From the NCBI RefSeq assembly GCF_000970205.1, contig NZ_CP009512.1, positions 1-64,000 on the forward strand: DNA of 64,000 nt. Direction: 5' to 3'. This DNA comes from Methanosarcina mazei S-6 (GTDB lineage: Archaea; Halobacteriota; Methanosarcinia; Methanosarcinales; Methanosarcinaceae). How positions within the stretch are numbered: the first letter of the stretch is position 1; every line of letters begins with the position of its first letter. Position numbers and translations under genes: made by a program. Below the pieces are notes generated by a model. It ran no database searches. It saw nothing but the letters and a program-made list of their open reading frames with translations, and was not told the DNA's origin. This document shows, one piece after another, positions 8,800 to 19,768 of this stretch.

Positions 8800-9969
8800 T
8801 TACCAGAGTTCTCCTTCCCAGATCGCCTGAGTTTTATCATTGGTGCTTTTATTGATTTTTTTGATGTTTATCAGGTATTCATTTCCTATAGGCTGTGGTT
8901 CTTCAAAGATAGCATCCACTCCAAGCCTTTTGAGGTAATTCTCGAATTCTGTTGCAGTTTTCGGGTCCTTTACACGGATTCTGACTTCTTCATAGAGCCT
9001 CTGTCCGTTCTTTACACTTTGGATAGACTCTCTCAGGGGTCTCAGGATACTTTCCCCCAGCTGCATATAACGCTTTTTGAATTCGGCTTCATTTTCGTCC
9101 CATTCAACCGTCTGGAACCCCTCTCTAACAATCCTGGGGAGCATATAGTCCCTGCCTGCTTCATTATAGAACCTGAAGGCGTGCCTGAGGTCAGAACAGT
9201 TGCTCTGGGATGAGGTGTATTTCAGGGGAGCAAGAATCATATCAGGATCTTTTATTACCACTCCTTCGTGTTCTTTTTTCCCGAGTTCCCGGATTATTTT
9301 AGTAATTTGTTCTGCAGCTGTATGAAGGGGAAATTCTCCAAAACATTCAACCTGCAAAAAACCATATTCTTCCAGAATTTCGTGTTTCTTGCTTATTGGA
9401 AGAGGGTTTCCAGTATTTTTTTCCCGAATATCGAAGATATAGAACTCCACGGAGTCAATGCCGTAGATCTCTTTTGGGACATAGGGGTTGTCAGGGCCCA
9501 GCATTTCTCCATAAAGCACAAGTTCGGGGAAGTCATCAAAAAACTTCAGGTCAAGCTTCTCTTTTGCCTTTTCAGTAGTATAGGGGCAAATATAGCCGCT
9601 TCTGGTAATTGCCAGGATATCGTCTTTTACTTTTGCAACCCTGACATTATACCCGTTCATCTTTTCTTCTACAGTTATCTTCTCAAGCCCGCTGAAATGT
9701 TTCTTTAGAGTGGGGTCCAGTACCATAGCTCTCCGGATTTTGGGAAAACCCATAATTACTTCAAACGAGTCTCCCTTTTCGTAAAGTACCGTACCTCTTT
9801 CTATGCGAGAAATCTCCTTGTCAAAACGGAATAAATAGTCATGTTTCCCCCAATTTCTCGCAAGATAGATTTTTTCAAAAAGGTGTTGAACTCTTTCTTC
9901 ATCAAATCCCAGAAATCCAGCCAGCCGCTCAACAAAGCCAGAATCTATTTCCTCATCCCCTCTTTTCAT
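8800..9969 (-). CDS. ATP-dependent RNA ligase, Pab1020 (Rnl3-like) family
   Basis: This 389-residue protein belongs to the archaeal homodimeric RNA ligase family. The nucleotidyl-lysine motif I is EKMNGYNVR with Lys103, motif III-like LYGEMLGPDNPY lies near 152-163, FYIFDIREK follows, and motif IV/V-like EGVVIKDPD and LAPLKYTSS lie in the middle. The helical C-terminal region matches the family dimerisation part. Known members join or circularise single-stranded RNA through an enzyme-AMP intermediate. RNA-end enzymes Tpt1 and RtcA are encoded 10-12 kb away. Confidence 0.88.
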   Translation of the reverse strand: MKRGDEEIDSGFVERLAGFLGFDEERVQHLFEKIYLARNWGKHDYLFRFDKEISRIERGTVLYEKGDSFEVIMGFPKIRRAMVLDPTLKKHFSGLEKITVEEKMNGYNVRVAKVKDDILAITRSGYICPYTTEKAKEKLDLKFFDDFPELVLYGEMLGPDNPYVPKEIYGIDSVEFYIFDIREKNTGNPLPISKKHEILEEYGFLQVECFGEFPLHTAAEQITKIIRELGKKEHEGVVIKDPDMILAPLKYTSSQSNCSDLRHAFRFYNEAGRDYMLPRIVREGFQTVEWDENEAEFKKRYMQLGESILRPLRESIQSVKNGQRLYEEVRIRVKDPKTATEFENYLKRLGVDAIFEEPQPIGNEYLINIKKINKSTNDKTQAIWEGELW

Positions 9970-10132
9970 ACTTATTTATCTGTTTTCGAGCGTAAAATAA
10001 GTTGTCATTCCTTACAGTGTTTCGGAACTTGTCTACTTGCGTAGACTTATCTAATTTACAAAGATTAATCATCAAGAAACTTTTTAAATATGTGACTTCT
10101 AATTTCTCCTGTAGTTTAATTTTAATGTAAAT

Positions 10133-10149
10133 AAGGAGGCTACAAAATA
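10133..10149 (+). promoter_or_regulatory. strong Shine-Dalgarno placed before an ATA codon
   Basis: aaggagg (10133-10139) is a near-perfect complement of the 16S tail. Seven nucleotides later lies ata (10147-10149), in frame with the downstream gene. No ATG or GTG occurs at the expected spacing, so this site decides the unusual start. Confidence 0.7.
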
Positions 10150-10938
10150 GCTGACGATATCGACTACGAAATTATTGGCAATGAAATGCAGATCGTTGAG
10201 ATCGAACTTGACCCGGGCGAGGCTGTTCAGGCAGAAGCTGGAGCTATGGCATACATGGGGCCCGGAATTCTAATGCAGACAGGTATGGGCAACGAAGGCG
10301 GAGGACTCTTTGGAGGCCTGAAAAAAGGCCTGAAAAGAGCTTTAACAGGCGAAAGCTTCTTTATTACAAGTTTTATTCATAAAGGCTCCGGAAAAGGGCA
10401 CGTAGCTTTTGCAGCTCCTTACCCAGGCAAAATTCTCCCACTTGACCTTTCCAAATTCGGAGGCAGTATTCTCTGCCAGAAGGATGCATTTCTCTGCGCT
10501 GCTAAAGGTATTGAGGTGGAACTGGCTTTTACCCGCAAACTGGGTGCAGGGCTTTTCGGTGGTGAAGGCTTTATTCTCCAGAGACTGAGGGGTGACGGAC
10601 TGGCTTTTATTCATATCGGAGGCACGGTTATAAGAAAAGATCTGGCTCCGGGTGAGACCTACAAGGTTGATACCGGATGCGTAGCAGCTTTTACAGAAAA
10701 TGTGACTTATGACATAACATGGTCCAGAGATTTCAAAAATGCGCTCTTTGGTGGTGAAGGAGTAGTCCTTGCTACCCTGACAGGTCCAGGTACAGTGTAC
10801 ATGCAAAGTCTACCTTTCTCACGTCTTGCTGACAGAATTTTTGCAGCTTCTGCTTACGGGCAAAACAGGGAAGAACGCAGTGGCATTGGTGGAAGTGACA
10901 TACTTGGAGGTCTTCTTGGAGGAGACAAATCCTTCTAA
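10147..10938 (+). CDS. AIM24/TIGR00266 family protein, apparent AUA start
   Basis: The protein has glycine-rich beta-helical features of the AIM24/TIGR00266 family: VEIELDPGEAVQAEAGAMAYM, then repeated LFGG/GGEG segments and a C-terminal GGSDILGGLLGG tail. The biochemical role is not established. Reading from the ribosome site, the first codons are ATA-GCT-GAC-GAT-ATC-GAC-TAC-GAA, giving a natural-looking N-terminus (x-ADDIDYEIIGNEMQ). The first conventional start is ATG 10186, which lacks its own Shine-Dalgarno and would remove 13 residues. Either AUA is used, or this copy has lost its ATG. Confidence 0.85.
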   Translation: MADDIDYEIIGNEMQIVEIELDPGEAVQAEAGAMAYMGPGILMQTGMGNEGGGLFGGLKKGLKRALTGESFFITSFIHKGSGKGHVAFAAPYPGKILPLDLSKFGGSILCQKDAFLCAAKGIEVELAFTRKLGAGLFGGEGFILQRLRGDGLAFIHIGGTVIRKDLAPGETYKVDTGCVAAFTENVTYDITWSRDFKNALFGGEGVVLATLTGPGTVYMQSLPFSRLADRIFAASAYGQNREERSGIGGSDILGGLLGGDKSF

Positions 10939-11092
10939 AACGGAAACAATCCTAGCTAATAAAAATTATTAAAACTGATAATAGAAATAAAAACTGATAA
11001 TGAATTTATAATTTCATAAAGACCCGTAATCGGCAAAAAAGAATATTAAAATAGAATTTACCCGATAAGAAATTATTGAAATTCAGGAAGGA

Positions 11093-11118
11093 CTGCCTCT
11101 CAAGGCAGACCTTTTTCT
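11093..11118. terminator. hairpin with T-tract
   Basis: ctgcct-ctca-aggcag (11093-11108) is followed by acctttttcttt. It lies between the convergent AIM24 gene and first CBS gene and could end plus-strand transcription about 150 nt after the AIM24 stop. Confidence 0.5.
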
Positions 11119-11142
11119 TTCTCTCTTTTCTTCTTCAGAGTT

Positions 11143-12233
<1,091 letters not shown>

Positions 12234-13079
12234 TCAGAGTACAGCTTTCATGATATCGGTTCTGCTAAGCATTCCTATTATATCTTCACCATCACTGACA
12301 GGAAGAGCGTTTATCCCTTCTTCAATCAGTTTTTTTGCAGCATTGCTAATTTTCTCGTTCACATCTATGGACATTATTGGAGAAATCATAATGTCTTCTG
12401 CTATTAAAGGCACTTCTTTTACATACCTGTAAGTTTTCTGACCTGCAGGAGAAGACTTCCGCGTCATCTTAATACTTTTTGTTGAAAGTTTGCCTTCATT
12501 ATCAGTTAACAGGTTTAAGGCAAGGCTTCTCCTTGAAACCAACCCAACCGGTTTTCCTGCATCATCTTTAACGATTACCCGTTCAATTTCATTTTTATTC
12601 AGTTCGTCTATAACGTGGTTGATTGTGTGGTGCCTGTGAACAGAAACAATATCCTCGGTCATCAGCCTGGGAATTTTAGTTTCTATTTCGTCTGCGTGTT
12701 CAGCAACATAACGCACAATATCTGTCCTGGTGATAATACCCACAACATCGTTTTTTACCACAGGAATGTTATGTACTCCGTTCTCAAGCATCAACGTCAC
12801 TGCCTGGGAAATGGAGGCCTCGGGATAGATAGTGATTACGGACTCTGTCATCAGCAACTTTATAGGAATCTGGTCTATCGGCCGTCTCCTCCAGAGAGGT
12901 TCTGCCTGAGCCAGACGGTTGGTGATGTCTGTTTTCGTGACGATTCCCACCATTTTGCCCTCGTTCAGGACAAGCAATGTACTGATTCTGTGTCTTAACA
13001 TCAGATTTCTTGCATGTGACACGGGTTCATCTATGTTTATAACGTACACAGGTGAACTCATGATGTCCGCCACATTCAT
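12234..13079 (-). CDS. CBS-domain protein 2 (four CBS motifs)
   Basis: This 281-residue protein has four CBS repeats: [63 protein letters not shown] and [22 protein letters not shown] basic linker ([19 protein letters not shown]) lies before the last repeat. A full aggaggt site precedes the ATG at 13079. It is likely a cytosolic nucleotide sensor or partner-binding regulator with no attached catalytic domain. Confidence 0.9.
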   Translation of the reverse strand: MNVADIMSSPVYVINIDEPVSHARNLMLRHRISTLLVLNEGKMVGIVTKTDITNRLAQAEPLWRRRPIDQIPIKLLMTESVITIYPEASISQAVTLMLENGVHNIPVVKNDVVGIITRTDIVRYVAEHADEIETKIPRLMTEDIVSVHRHHTINHVIDELNKNEIERVIVKDDAGKPVGLVSRRSLALNLLTDNEGKLSTKSIKMTRKSSPAGQKTYRYVKEVPLIAEDIMISPIMSIDVNEKISNAAKKLIEEGINALPVSDGEDIIGMLSRTDIMKAVL

Positions 13080-13593
13080 TAAATACCTCCTTCACTTTTA
13101 CAATATATAAGTATTAATAATTATAGTTTTTGAATGAAGTTGAACTTTGTAATCCTTGTTACAAACATTCCTTTTGATTCCAATGTTTTGTCAGCATCTG
13201 CCGTATTTTTTAATTTATATGACCTGACCCATCTATGCTTCATGGGGTTACAGGCTGATAGAAAAATATCTTGGTTGAAGGCAAATTCTAAGACCAGCTA
13301 CGCTCCAGGATACAGATATATCCAGAATATGGAATTTATTCTGGTCTGTCCAGCTAAAAATTTTCCTCCCTGCGATCTTTATTGAAGTTTTACCCGGATC
13401 CTTTTTTATTAAACTTCCAGGTTAATTCTGGCTAAAGGTTAATTCTGGCTAAAGGTTAATTCTGGCTTATCGGTTATGGTTCATTTTAGCAGAAGTTTTA
13501 ACAGAAATTTTCTGTTTTTACCAAGCTATCAGGTTCGACACACACCTTTTCCTGTTCGCTGGAATTTTCATTTGAGCCTGGTCAAAACTCCCG
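13080..13593. other. intergenic region, 0.5 kb, between CBS genes 2 and 3
   Basis: No supported gene. A direct repeat of gctaaaggttaattctg occurs around 13431-13467, within a pyrimidine-rich spacer. Confidence 0.45.
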
Positions 13594-14490
13594 TTAAAAG
13601 TCAAAACCTCTCAGGAAATCGCTCTCCGTAATAATACCACGTAGCATTCCCTCTTCCAGAATCGGAAGCGAACCTATCTTTTTCTCGAGCATAATTTCCA
13701 TAGCCTTCCCCATATCTGTGCCAGGGCTGGTCCAGATCAGTTCTTTTGAGATAATAGAGCCTACAGGCTGGTCCAGAGCTTCATGAATATTCCCTGTTGT
13801 GAGTTTGCTGAATGCATCTCCTTTTCCCATGAAATGAACGATATCCGAGGCGGTAACTATTCCTGCAAAGATCCCGTCTTTTACCACGGGAAGCCTTCGG
13901 AATCTATTCTGCACCATGACTTTTGCAGCCTGCCCTATAGTAGTATCTGTCGTTACCATTGTGACATTTTTAGTCATATACTCATCAACAGTTTTATTTG
14001 TCACAAGCCCGGCCATTAATTCTACGGCATTTCTTTCGGTAAAGATTGCGACGACCTGCATTTCACTGTTTACTATAGGCAGGCCACCGGTCCTCCTTTC
14101 AAGCATTGTTTTGACGGCTTCTTTAAAGTCTGCCTGATCATGGATGTATGCAGCATTGGTATCCATGATCTGCCGTACCTCTTCGTTTATTGCAGCTAGA
14201 AGGTTGCCTTTAAAACGGTTTGTGACAAGGAGATTCCTGCTGCCGCCTCCCAGGAAATCAATGATATCAACAGAAGTAATTACTCCTTCCAGCCTCCCTG
14301 TTCCTGCATTTGTAATAGGAATACGCCTGAATCTCCTTTCAGTCATAATTTTTATTGCTTCCATAATGGTTGCAGTAGGAGGGAGTGTTACCACATTTCT
14401 TGTTGCCAGGGCAAGAATTTTCCCCTCATGTTCTGAAATTCGGGACTTAAAATCAGGGCCAATTCTCATTGTACCCCTGCTGCTGACCAT
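13594..14490 (-). CDS. CBS-domain protein 3 (four CBS motifs)
   Basis: Four CBS repeats are visible: [51 protein letters not shown] and [15 protein letters not shown], with [13 protein letters not shown] at the C-terminus. The start is uncertain. ATG 14490 is preferred because agaagga lies 7 nt upstream, giving 299 residues. ATG 14469 follows aggggt closely, while GTG 14595 and ATG 14550 lack a ribosome site but would add a basic, Ser/Lys/Gln-rich leader. It is part of the five-gene CBS array. Confidence 0.85.
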   Translation of the reverse strand: MVSSRGTMRIGPDFKSRISEHEGKILALATRNVVTLPPTATIMEAIKIMTERRFRRIPITNAGTGRLEGVITSVDIIDFLGGGSRNLLVTNRFKGNLLAAINEEVRQIMDTNAAYIHDQADFKEAVKTMLERRTGGLPIVNSEMQVVAIFTERNAVELMAGLVTNKTVDEYMTKNVTMVTTDTTIGQAAKVMVQNRFRRLPVVKDGIFAGIVTASDIVHFMGKGDAFSKLTTGNIHEALDQPVGSIISKELIWTSPGTDMGKAMEIMLEKKIGSLPILEEGMLRGIITESDFLRGFDF

Positions 14491-14851
14491 ATGTGGGTCC
14501 TTCTGCTGCGACTTTTTGCTTGACTTGTTCAGATTTGGCTGAACATTCATTTTTTCGACTGGTACAAATGTCTTATTTTTGCTCAATAGGATCACCGAAT
14601 CGAGTTGCAGTTAATTGCTTTTTTCATCTTCCGTTTTTACTCTACCTGCATATTAGCAGGAACTTTCCTGAGGATCCAATTACAACCTCAGGACCGTAGA
14701 CAGCGTCGGAGACAGACAAAGCCTTAAAGCAATCTTCTCTCGAATCTTTTCTAACACTTACTCTTGTTTTCCAATCTGTAATCTTTATTATTTATAATCT
14801 TTAATCGTTATAATGCTTTTGCGCGAAACCTACTTTCTATATTTTTCAGGA

Positions 14852-15646
14852 TTATTCACTCCAGCCTTTAACAACAGACTCCAGAAGATCCTGTCTGTCA
14901 GCGATTCCGGATATTTTACCCTGTTCATTCACAACAGTAATTCTTCCTATATCACGCTGAACAATTATGTCAATTGCACTTTTTATTGAATCATTCTCCG
15001 ATAAAGTATAAGCAGGAGTTGACATAATCTTCTCAACTTTGGGACTTTCGTTCGGTCTTGTTGCCCGCTCGTCTTCTATAGCCATTCTTAAAGCGCCTGA
15101 CTTAATTATGTCCCTTCTTGTTATCATCCCAATGGGATCCCCTTTCTTTGAAACTACCGGAATGCCGGTATAATCCGTTTCTATCATATAATTCCAGACT
15201 TTTGATACCCTTTCATCTGGAGAACAGGTCTTGACTTTTTTTGTCATGATAGCTTCTATGGTTTTCGAAATATTTCTGGGGAGTTCCACATTTCTGAGAA
15301 TATCCACATCACTGAGAATTCCAACAACCGTGCGGTCTGTTGTTGATTTGACAACCGGAACTCTGTTCTGTTTCGATTGTACCATTAATTTTGCAGCTTT
15401 TACGAGATCCATGTCCGGAGTGATGGTAGGAGACTGCCTCGCATATCCGCTCACTGTCACATTTGAACGTGTGGATGTAACATTCATGATGTCCTGGTCG
15501 TTTAACATTCCTACGAGCCTGTTTCCCTCATCCACGACAACAATACCCCGAAAGAAGTAATCACGCATCAGCTGGCGGGCGTGAGTTACAAAATCCCCTT
15601 CTTTGATACTTACGGGCTCTTCTGTCATAATCTCGCTGACATTCAT
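14852..15646 (-). CDS. CBS-domain protein 4 (four CBS motifs)
   Basis: This 264-residue protein has four CBS repeats starting [61 protein letters not shown] and [20 protein letters not shown]. The start at 15646 follows aggagaggaag. It begins 86 nt downstream of CBS gene 5, so the two are probably co-transcribed. No catalytic domain is present. Confidence 0.9.
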   Translation of the reverse strand: MNVSEIMTEEPVSIKEGDFVTHARQLMRDYFFRGIVVVDEGNRLVGMLNDQDIMNVTSTRSNVTVSGYARQSPTITPDMDLVKAAKLMVQSKQNRVPVVKSTTDRTVVGILSDVDILRNVELPRNISKTIEAIMTKKVKTCSPDERVSKVWNYMIETDYTGIPVVSKKGDPIGMITRRDIIKSGALRMAIEDERATRPNESPKVEKIMSTPAYTLSENDSIKSAIDIIVQRDIGRITVVNEQGKISGIADRQDLLESVVKGWSE

Positions 15647-15732
15647 TGTTTATCTTCCTCTCCTTATTAAAACAGAAAATTGACAGTCAAGATTTCAAGC
15701 TTACAATTCACTCGTGATTGCGGTTTAATGAT

Positions 15733-16368
15733 TCATTCGTAATCCTCTCCTTCCTCCTGCCTGCAGTTCCCGCATAAGTACCTCCCGTCAACAAACCTGA
15801 GGTCATATGAGAAAACATTGCAAGACTCACATACTCCAGTACTGAAGTCTTCTGATTCCGATATTTCTTCAGCTGAAGGGGTTGAGAAAAGAGCTTCTCT
15901 ATTCATATCAATAAGATCTTTGAGAATCGTATTGAGACCTGGAGTTATCATCAGGATATCTGTATTCGAAATCACCCCTATGATTGCCCCGTTTTCCAGG
16001 ACTGGCAGCCTCTTAACATTTGCTCTCAACATCATTTTCGCAGCTTCAACTATACTGGTCGTGGGGTCGACAGTAAGTAAAGGAGTGGAAAGGATTTCAC
16101 TTGTGTCCACTTCACTTGGTTTTCTGTCCCCGGCAATGACGCTCTTCACAAGGTCTCTTTCAGTTATAATCCCCATTGCCTTTCCGTTTTCTGTGATAAT
16201 AACGCTTCCTGCATCACGATCTACCATTTCCTTTGCAATAGCAGGAATATCTGAATTAATATCCATTGTTATAACTGCTTTATTCATAATTTCTGCAACT
16301 GAGACCTCCCTCTCAATTTCTCTGTTGTGAATACCAGTAACTGTTTCCCTTTCAGGGTCTTGTACCAT
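15733..16368 (-). CDS. CBS-pair protein with C-terminal zinc ribbon
   Basis: This 211-residue protein has one CBS pair (VAEIMNKAVITMDINSDIPAI, then TSEILSTPLLTVDPTTSIVEA) followed by a small C-terminal zinc ribbon with two Cys pairs, CESC and CGNC. It is the only member of the local CBS array with this appendage, which could bind nucleic acid or protein. ATG 16368 follows aaaggggg about 12 nt upstream. A minus-strand TATA-like tatatatta lies near 16613-16621, leaving a leader of about 200 nt. It is the first gene of the likely CBS5-CBS4 transcript. Confidence 0.88.
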   Translation of the reverse strand: MVQDPERETVTGIHNREIEREVSVAEIMNKAVITMDINSDIPAIAKEMVDRDAGSVIITENGKAMGIITERDLVKSVIAGDRKPSEVDTSEILSTPLLTVDPTTSIVEAAKMMLRANVKRLPVLENGAIIGVISNTDILMITPGLNTILKDLIDMNREALFSTPSAEEISESEDFSTGVCESCNVFSYDLRFVDGRYLCGNCRQEEGEDYE

Positions 16369-16765
16369 TGGCTGCAGTTCCCCCTTTACCTGTTCAGCAC
16401 CCAGAACCGATAAATCCTCTCTTTAAAGCCCTTCCAGGTTTTCAATTTCCTGTGGAAAATACTTCCAGATTCTTTTAAACTTCCCCATTTGTTACTTTTC
16501 TGGAAGGAATCCTGAAAAATTGGTTATCGGTAAAATCCTTCTTTTAAGTATCTTTCCGGTTTTTTCCTGTAAATCTCTTTCCCGCACTTCTGAGACCTTT
16601 TTATGACACTTAATATATACGAGTCAATGGTACATAATGATAACGGCATTCCTTTTTAGCATGATCTAAATTTTCCTCTAAGACGGCGCTGAGTCTCTTT
16701 TTTAAGGTTGAGATTTATGTCTTCTTTAAGCGCAATTTCTTAAAGTCAGTCAGGAATTTTTTAAT

Positions 16766-16788
16766 AACCCCCTTATTTCCACTGGAGA
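16766..16788 (-). promoter_or_regulatory. ORB-like box A
   Basis: The minus strand reads tccagtggaaataaggggg, almost the same as the ORB at 21-39 (tccagtggaaacaaagggg). It lies in non-coding DNA upstream of the CBS operon and downstream of rpa1. Confidence 0.6.
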
Positions 16789-16942
16789 TTTTTGCTCAGA
16801 ATGAAAAATATCGAGTCATGTAGAAAAAATATTAGGGGGAAGTAGCAGGTGGGAAATATTCTTTTTTAAAAATTGTTAAAAAGAATAAAACATTCTTAAT
16901 TATATTTAGAACGCTATTGATTTTTCTCACAGGAAATCTTTC

Positions 16943-16966
16943 TAACCCCTATATTTCTACTGGAAT
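16943..16966 (-). promoter_or_regulatory. ORB-like box B
   Basis: The minus strand reads ttccagtagaaatataggggt, in the same orientation as box A and about 177 bp from it. It deviates at one dyad base (A for G) and in the linker before the G-string. Confidence 0.5.
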
Positions 16967-17245
16967 TTACTTTTTTACTTTTTTGCTTGTATTTATTTGA
17001 GTGTAAATTTGCAAATATCTTTTGAAAAATACAAAAAATCCTGAAGGGATTAGCCGAAAATAAGTATGTTAGTATAAGGTGAAAATAATTGACATCTTGA
17101 CAAATTCAGTAAATTCAGACAAAAACATAATGTAAAAATCTGGATAGAATCCAATGCTCCTCCAGCAAAATATAAGTATAAAAATTAAAAGCTGTAAAAG
17201 CTCAATGTTAAATAAATATATAAAGTAAAAGTCAATGTATAGTGA

Positions 17246-17385
17246 AAATAAACAGATGAATAGAAAACAGATGAATCGGCGGAGAATAAAATTAAATAAC
17301 AAATAAGATAAAAATAAAATCAGGCGAAATCGAAAACAGATGAAATAGATAGAGTATATAATAGATAACAAATAAGATAAAAACA
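17246..17385. repeat. interrupted direct repeats of about 70 bp period
   Basis: gaaaacagatgaa and taacaaataagataaaaa each occur twice in the same order (first around 17264-17311, again around 17331-17383). They are AT-rich and non-coding. Confidence 0.6.
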
Positions 17386-17526
17386 CACATGATATTCTTC
17401 GAATAACATGCCCAAAAAATGAAAGTACTTGAGAGCACTTTCATGCCAAATAAAAGCAGAAAGTGAGTAAGCAGGAAAGAAATAAAGTGATGAGAAAGCT
17501 TTAATAAACAGAAAACAGGGGAATGA

Positions 17527-18981
17527 TCAGAGGATAATCAGTCTACTCCTGTTTCCAACACTCAGTTCTATTTCTTCGTTCAGCCCGTACCTGGCATAAG
17601 CATCGATGATCTGGATTTCGGAATCTATGTCAAGGTCTTCTATCACATATGCCTGTTCTCCCCAGAGTGTCAGTCGGATGCTGCCTGTATCGTCTTTAAG
17701 CTGGAGATTTGCAACAACATTTTCGGTTCCGTCTTCTTTTTCAAATTCTCTGAGCTCTCCAATCTCAGCAACTTTTCCCTGTACAGAATAGCTTTCTCCG
17801 GGGATGATATCGGCTATATCGGTAAATTTCTCCCTGTACTCGACCTTCTTTTCGCTTCTCTGAATTATTCCTCTGGCTCCAAGGTTGAGTTCAACCTGCT
17901 GGCTGAAAGTATTTTCCCGCGAATAAGCGTTAAGGACTTCAACTGTTTCATCAAAGTCAATTTCTTCAAGAATATCAGTTTTTTCATCCCATAGCGTCAG
18001 TCTTATTTTGCCTGTAGAATCGCCCAGAAGGACATTTCCTACTCTCCCAGTGGATCCATCTTTTTTCTCGAAAGTCCTGACTTCCGAGATATCAAGGATC
18101 CTTCCTGAGATATTTATATTATTCATATCAGCTTTTATATCATCAATAGGAGTAAATTCTTCTTCGTATTCAATTTTCTTTTCACTTTTCCTGATTATAC
18201 TCCTGTTTCCTACCTGCAACTCTACTTTCTGGCTAAAGGCATTTTCGCGGGCATAAGCATTAATCAGCTCTATACTATCCCCATATTCAACCTGGCTTAA
18301 AAAATCAGTTTTGTCATCCCAGAGTGTTACCCTGAGCGTACCTGTTTCGTCTCCCAGCATCAGGTTTCCTACCCTCCCGCTGTTCCCGTCTTTTCTCTGG
18401 AATGTCCTGATCTCGGAGACTTCCAGTACCTTTCCGTTAAGGTTGATGTCTCCCATGCCATCCTTTATATCCTTTATTTTATAACTATTTGAAACAACAT
18501 CGATCTCTTCCTCACTTTCTGTCAGGACTCCATTGTTACCAATATTAACTTCCACTCCGGAATATCCCTGCTTTGCGAATCCACTGACCTGAACGGATTG
18601 CCCTGCCTTTATTTTTCCCATTTTAATAAGGTCTGCCATATTGTCCCACAGGGTTAACTTTACTTTTCCGGTCTCATCCCCAACAATAAGGTTTCCTACC
18701 CTTCCTATAGTCCCGTCATTCCTTGTGAATTCTTTGGTATCGAAAACAGAAATAATTCTTGCAATAAAGTTAACAGGTCCGCTTTCGGGGGTAATGTTTT
18801 CTATCTTTATGCTATCTCTGCCTGCATCCGAGAATCCCAGCTCATTGGCTACCAGCATGGCAGCCATTGTCTCATCACAGAGCCCTCCCATATTCTCTAC
18901 TTTTTCCTGTATGCGCTGCAGGAAATCCTCTTTACTTATGACGTGGCTGAGCTTCTTATAAATAGTTTCAATATCGGTCAT
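17527..18981 (-). CDS. rpa1: replication protein A with four OB folds (RPA1 type)
   Basis: This 484-residue single-stranded DNA-binding protein has four successive OB folds, each with the recurring F.(R/K).DG..GRVGN(L/V)..GDETGK.(K/R)LTLWD pattern near residues 80-120, 190-225, 290-330 and 400-440. Length and architecture match the four-OB RPA1 described in Methanosarcina. It coats single-stranded DNA during replication and repair. Repeats 2 and 3 are especially similar, suggesting internal duplication. It sits beside the ORB-like gap. Confidence 0.92.
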   Translation of the reverse strand: MTDIETIYKKLSHVISKEDFLQRIQEKVENMGGLCDETMAAMLVANELGFSDAGRDSIKIENITPESGPVNFIARIISVFDTKEFTRNDGTIGRVGNLIVGDETGKVKLTLWDNMADLIKMGKIKAGQSVQVSGFAKQGYSGVEVNIGNNGVLTESEEEIDVVSNSYKIKDIKDGMGDINLNGKVLEVSEIRTFQRKDGNSGRVGNLMLGDETGTLRVTLWDDKTDFLSQVEYGDSIELINAYARENAFSQKVELQVGNRSIIRKSEKKIEYEEEFTPIDDIKADMNNINISGRILDISEVRTFEKKDGSTGRVGNVLLGDSTGKIRLTLWDEKTDILEEIDFDETVEVLNAYSRENTFSQQVELNLGARGIIQRSEKKVEYREKFTDIADIIPGESYSVQGKVAEIGELREFEKEDGTENVVANLQLKDDTGSIRLTLWGEQAYVIEDLDIDSEIQIIDAYARYGLNEEIELSVGNRSRLIIL

Positions 18982-19768
18982 GTTGCTCCCTTAAATCGTT
19001 AGTGCTTACTGCAATTACTGGTGTCTTACTTGCAATTACTGGTGTACTTCTGGTAGTACTTTTATTCAATATATGTGTCTACCCTAAAATCAGGTGTTTA
19101 TCCCTGATAGAGTGTTAATGTGAGCTTTATTTATTGTGTGATTTATTAGATGTGAGTTTTAAGTTCAATTAGATGTGAGTTTTAGTTCAATTAGATGTGA
19201 GTTTTAGTTCAATTAGATGTGAGTTTTAGTTCAAGATGCAGAATTTTTGAATATATGAAGCTTTCTGGAAGTTCAATATATTCCAGGTCAGGATTGATAT
19301 AAAAATTCAATCGGATATATTCAAATTTAAGTTAAAATATTTCTCAATCTCATGGTGAGAATAACAGATTCTATACGTCCACAGATTCTATACGTCCTTT
19401 CACTAATGCATAATAAGAATATCCCTGAAAATTAAATTATATGGTAAGTCCACTTTTCGATTATTTCTAAAGTTCAACACTTTTTAAAGATCCCTTGATA
19501 CGGTATGTAAGGCGTCTTACTAAAGATTACCGTAAGCAGGGTGAAAGTATTCTGTATGTGAAATGAAAATACTAATTTCGGGAAGCATTTTTGAGTGTTG
19601 TATGGTTTATGCCAGTGCTTTATACCGGTACTTTTATAGTAGATTTATAGTATAATCTGTTTGATAAGGTTGAATATCTCAAGTTCTTTTCAAAAACCAG
19701 TTTTAAGAAATAAAGTTAATTAAAACAAAACCTTATTTATGGTAAAGTTTCATTATGTACGTGATATC
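18982..19768. other. intergenic region between divergent rpa1 and tpt1
   Basis: This stretch of about 790 nt holds promoters for both divergent genes. Visible features are a direct repeat of gcaattactggtgt (near 19011 and 19032), a 22-bp tandem array (separate entry), and short repeats of acagattctatacgtcc around 19363-19397. No gene is seen. Confidence 0.5.
19149..19234. repeat. 22-bp tandem repeat, four copies
   Basis: The unit begins gatgtgagttttagttc and occurs at 19149 (23 bp, one extra a), 19172, 19194 and 19216 (truncated). It lies in the rpa1-tpt1 divergent intergenic region. Confidence 0.88.

Larger units (their letters stand above)
16369..17526. other. 1.16-kb AT-rich intergenic region with ORB-like boxes
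   Basis: No gene is supported. A hydrophobic, low-complexity open frame at 17069-17386 has no ribosome site and is probably chance. The region carries two ORB-like boxes (separate entries) separated by very AT-rich DNA, and two long direct repeats further right. It separates the CBS array from rpa1. Confidence 0.6.

Noticed and set aside
17069-17386. 105-residue hydrophobic minus-strand open frame in the CBS-rpa1 gap
   Set aside because: Phe/Leu/Ile-rich composition follows from AT-rich repeats, no ribosome site, and it lies next to direct repeats; chance frame is likelier.
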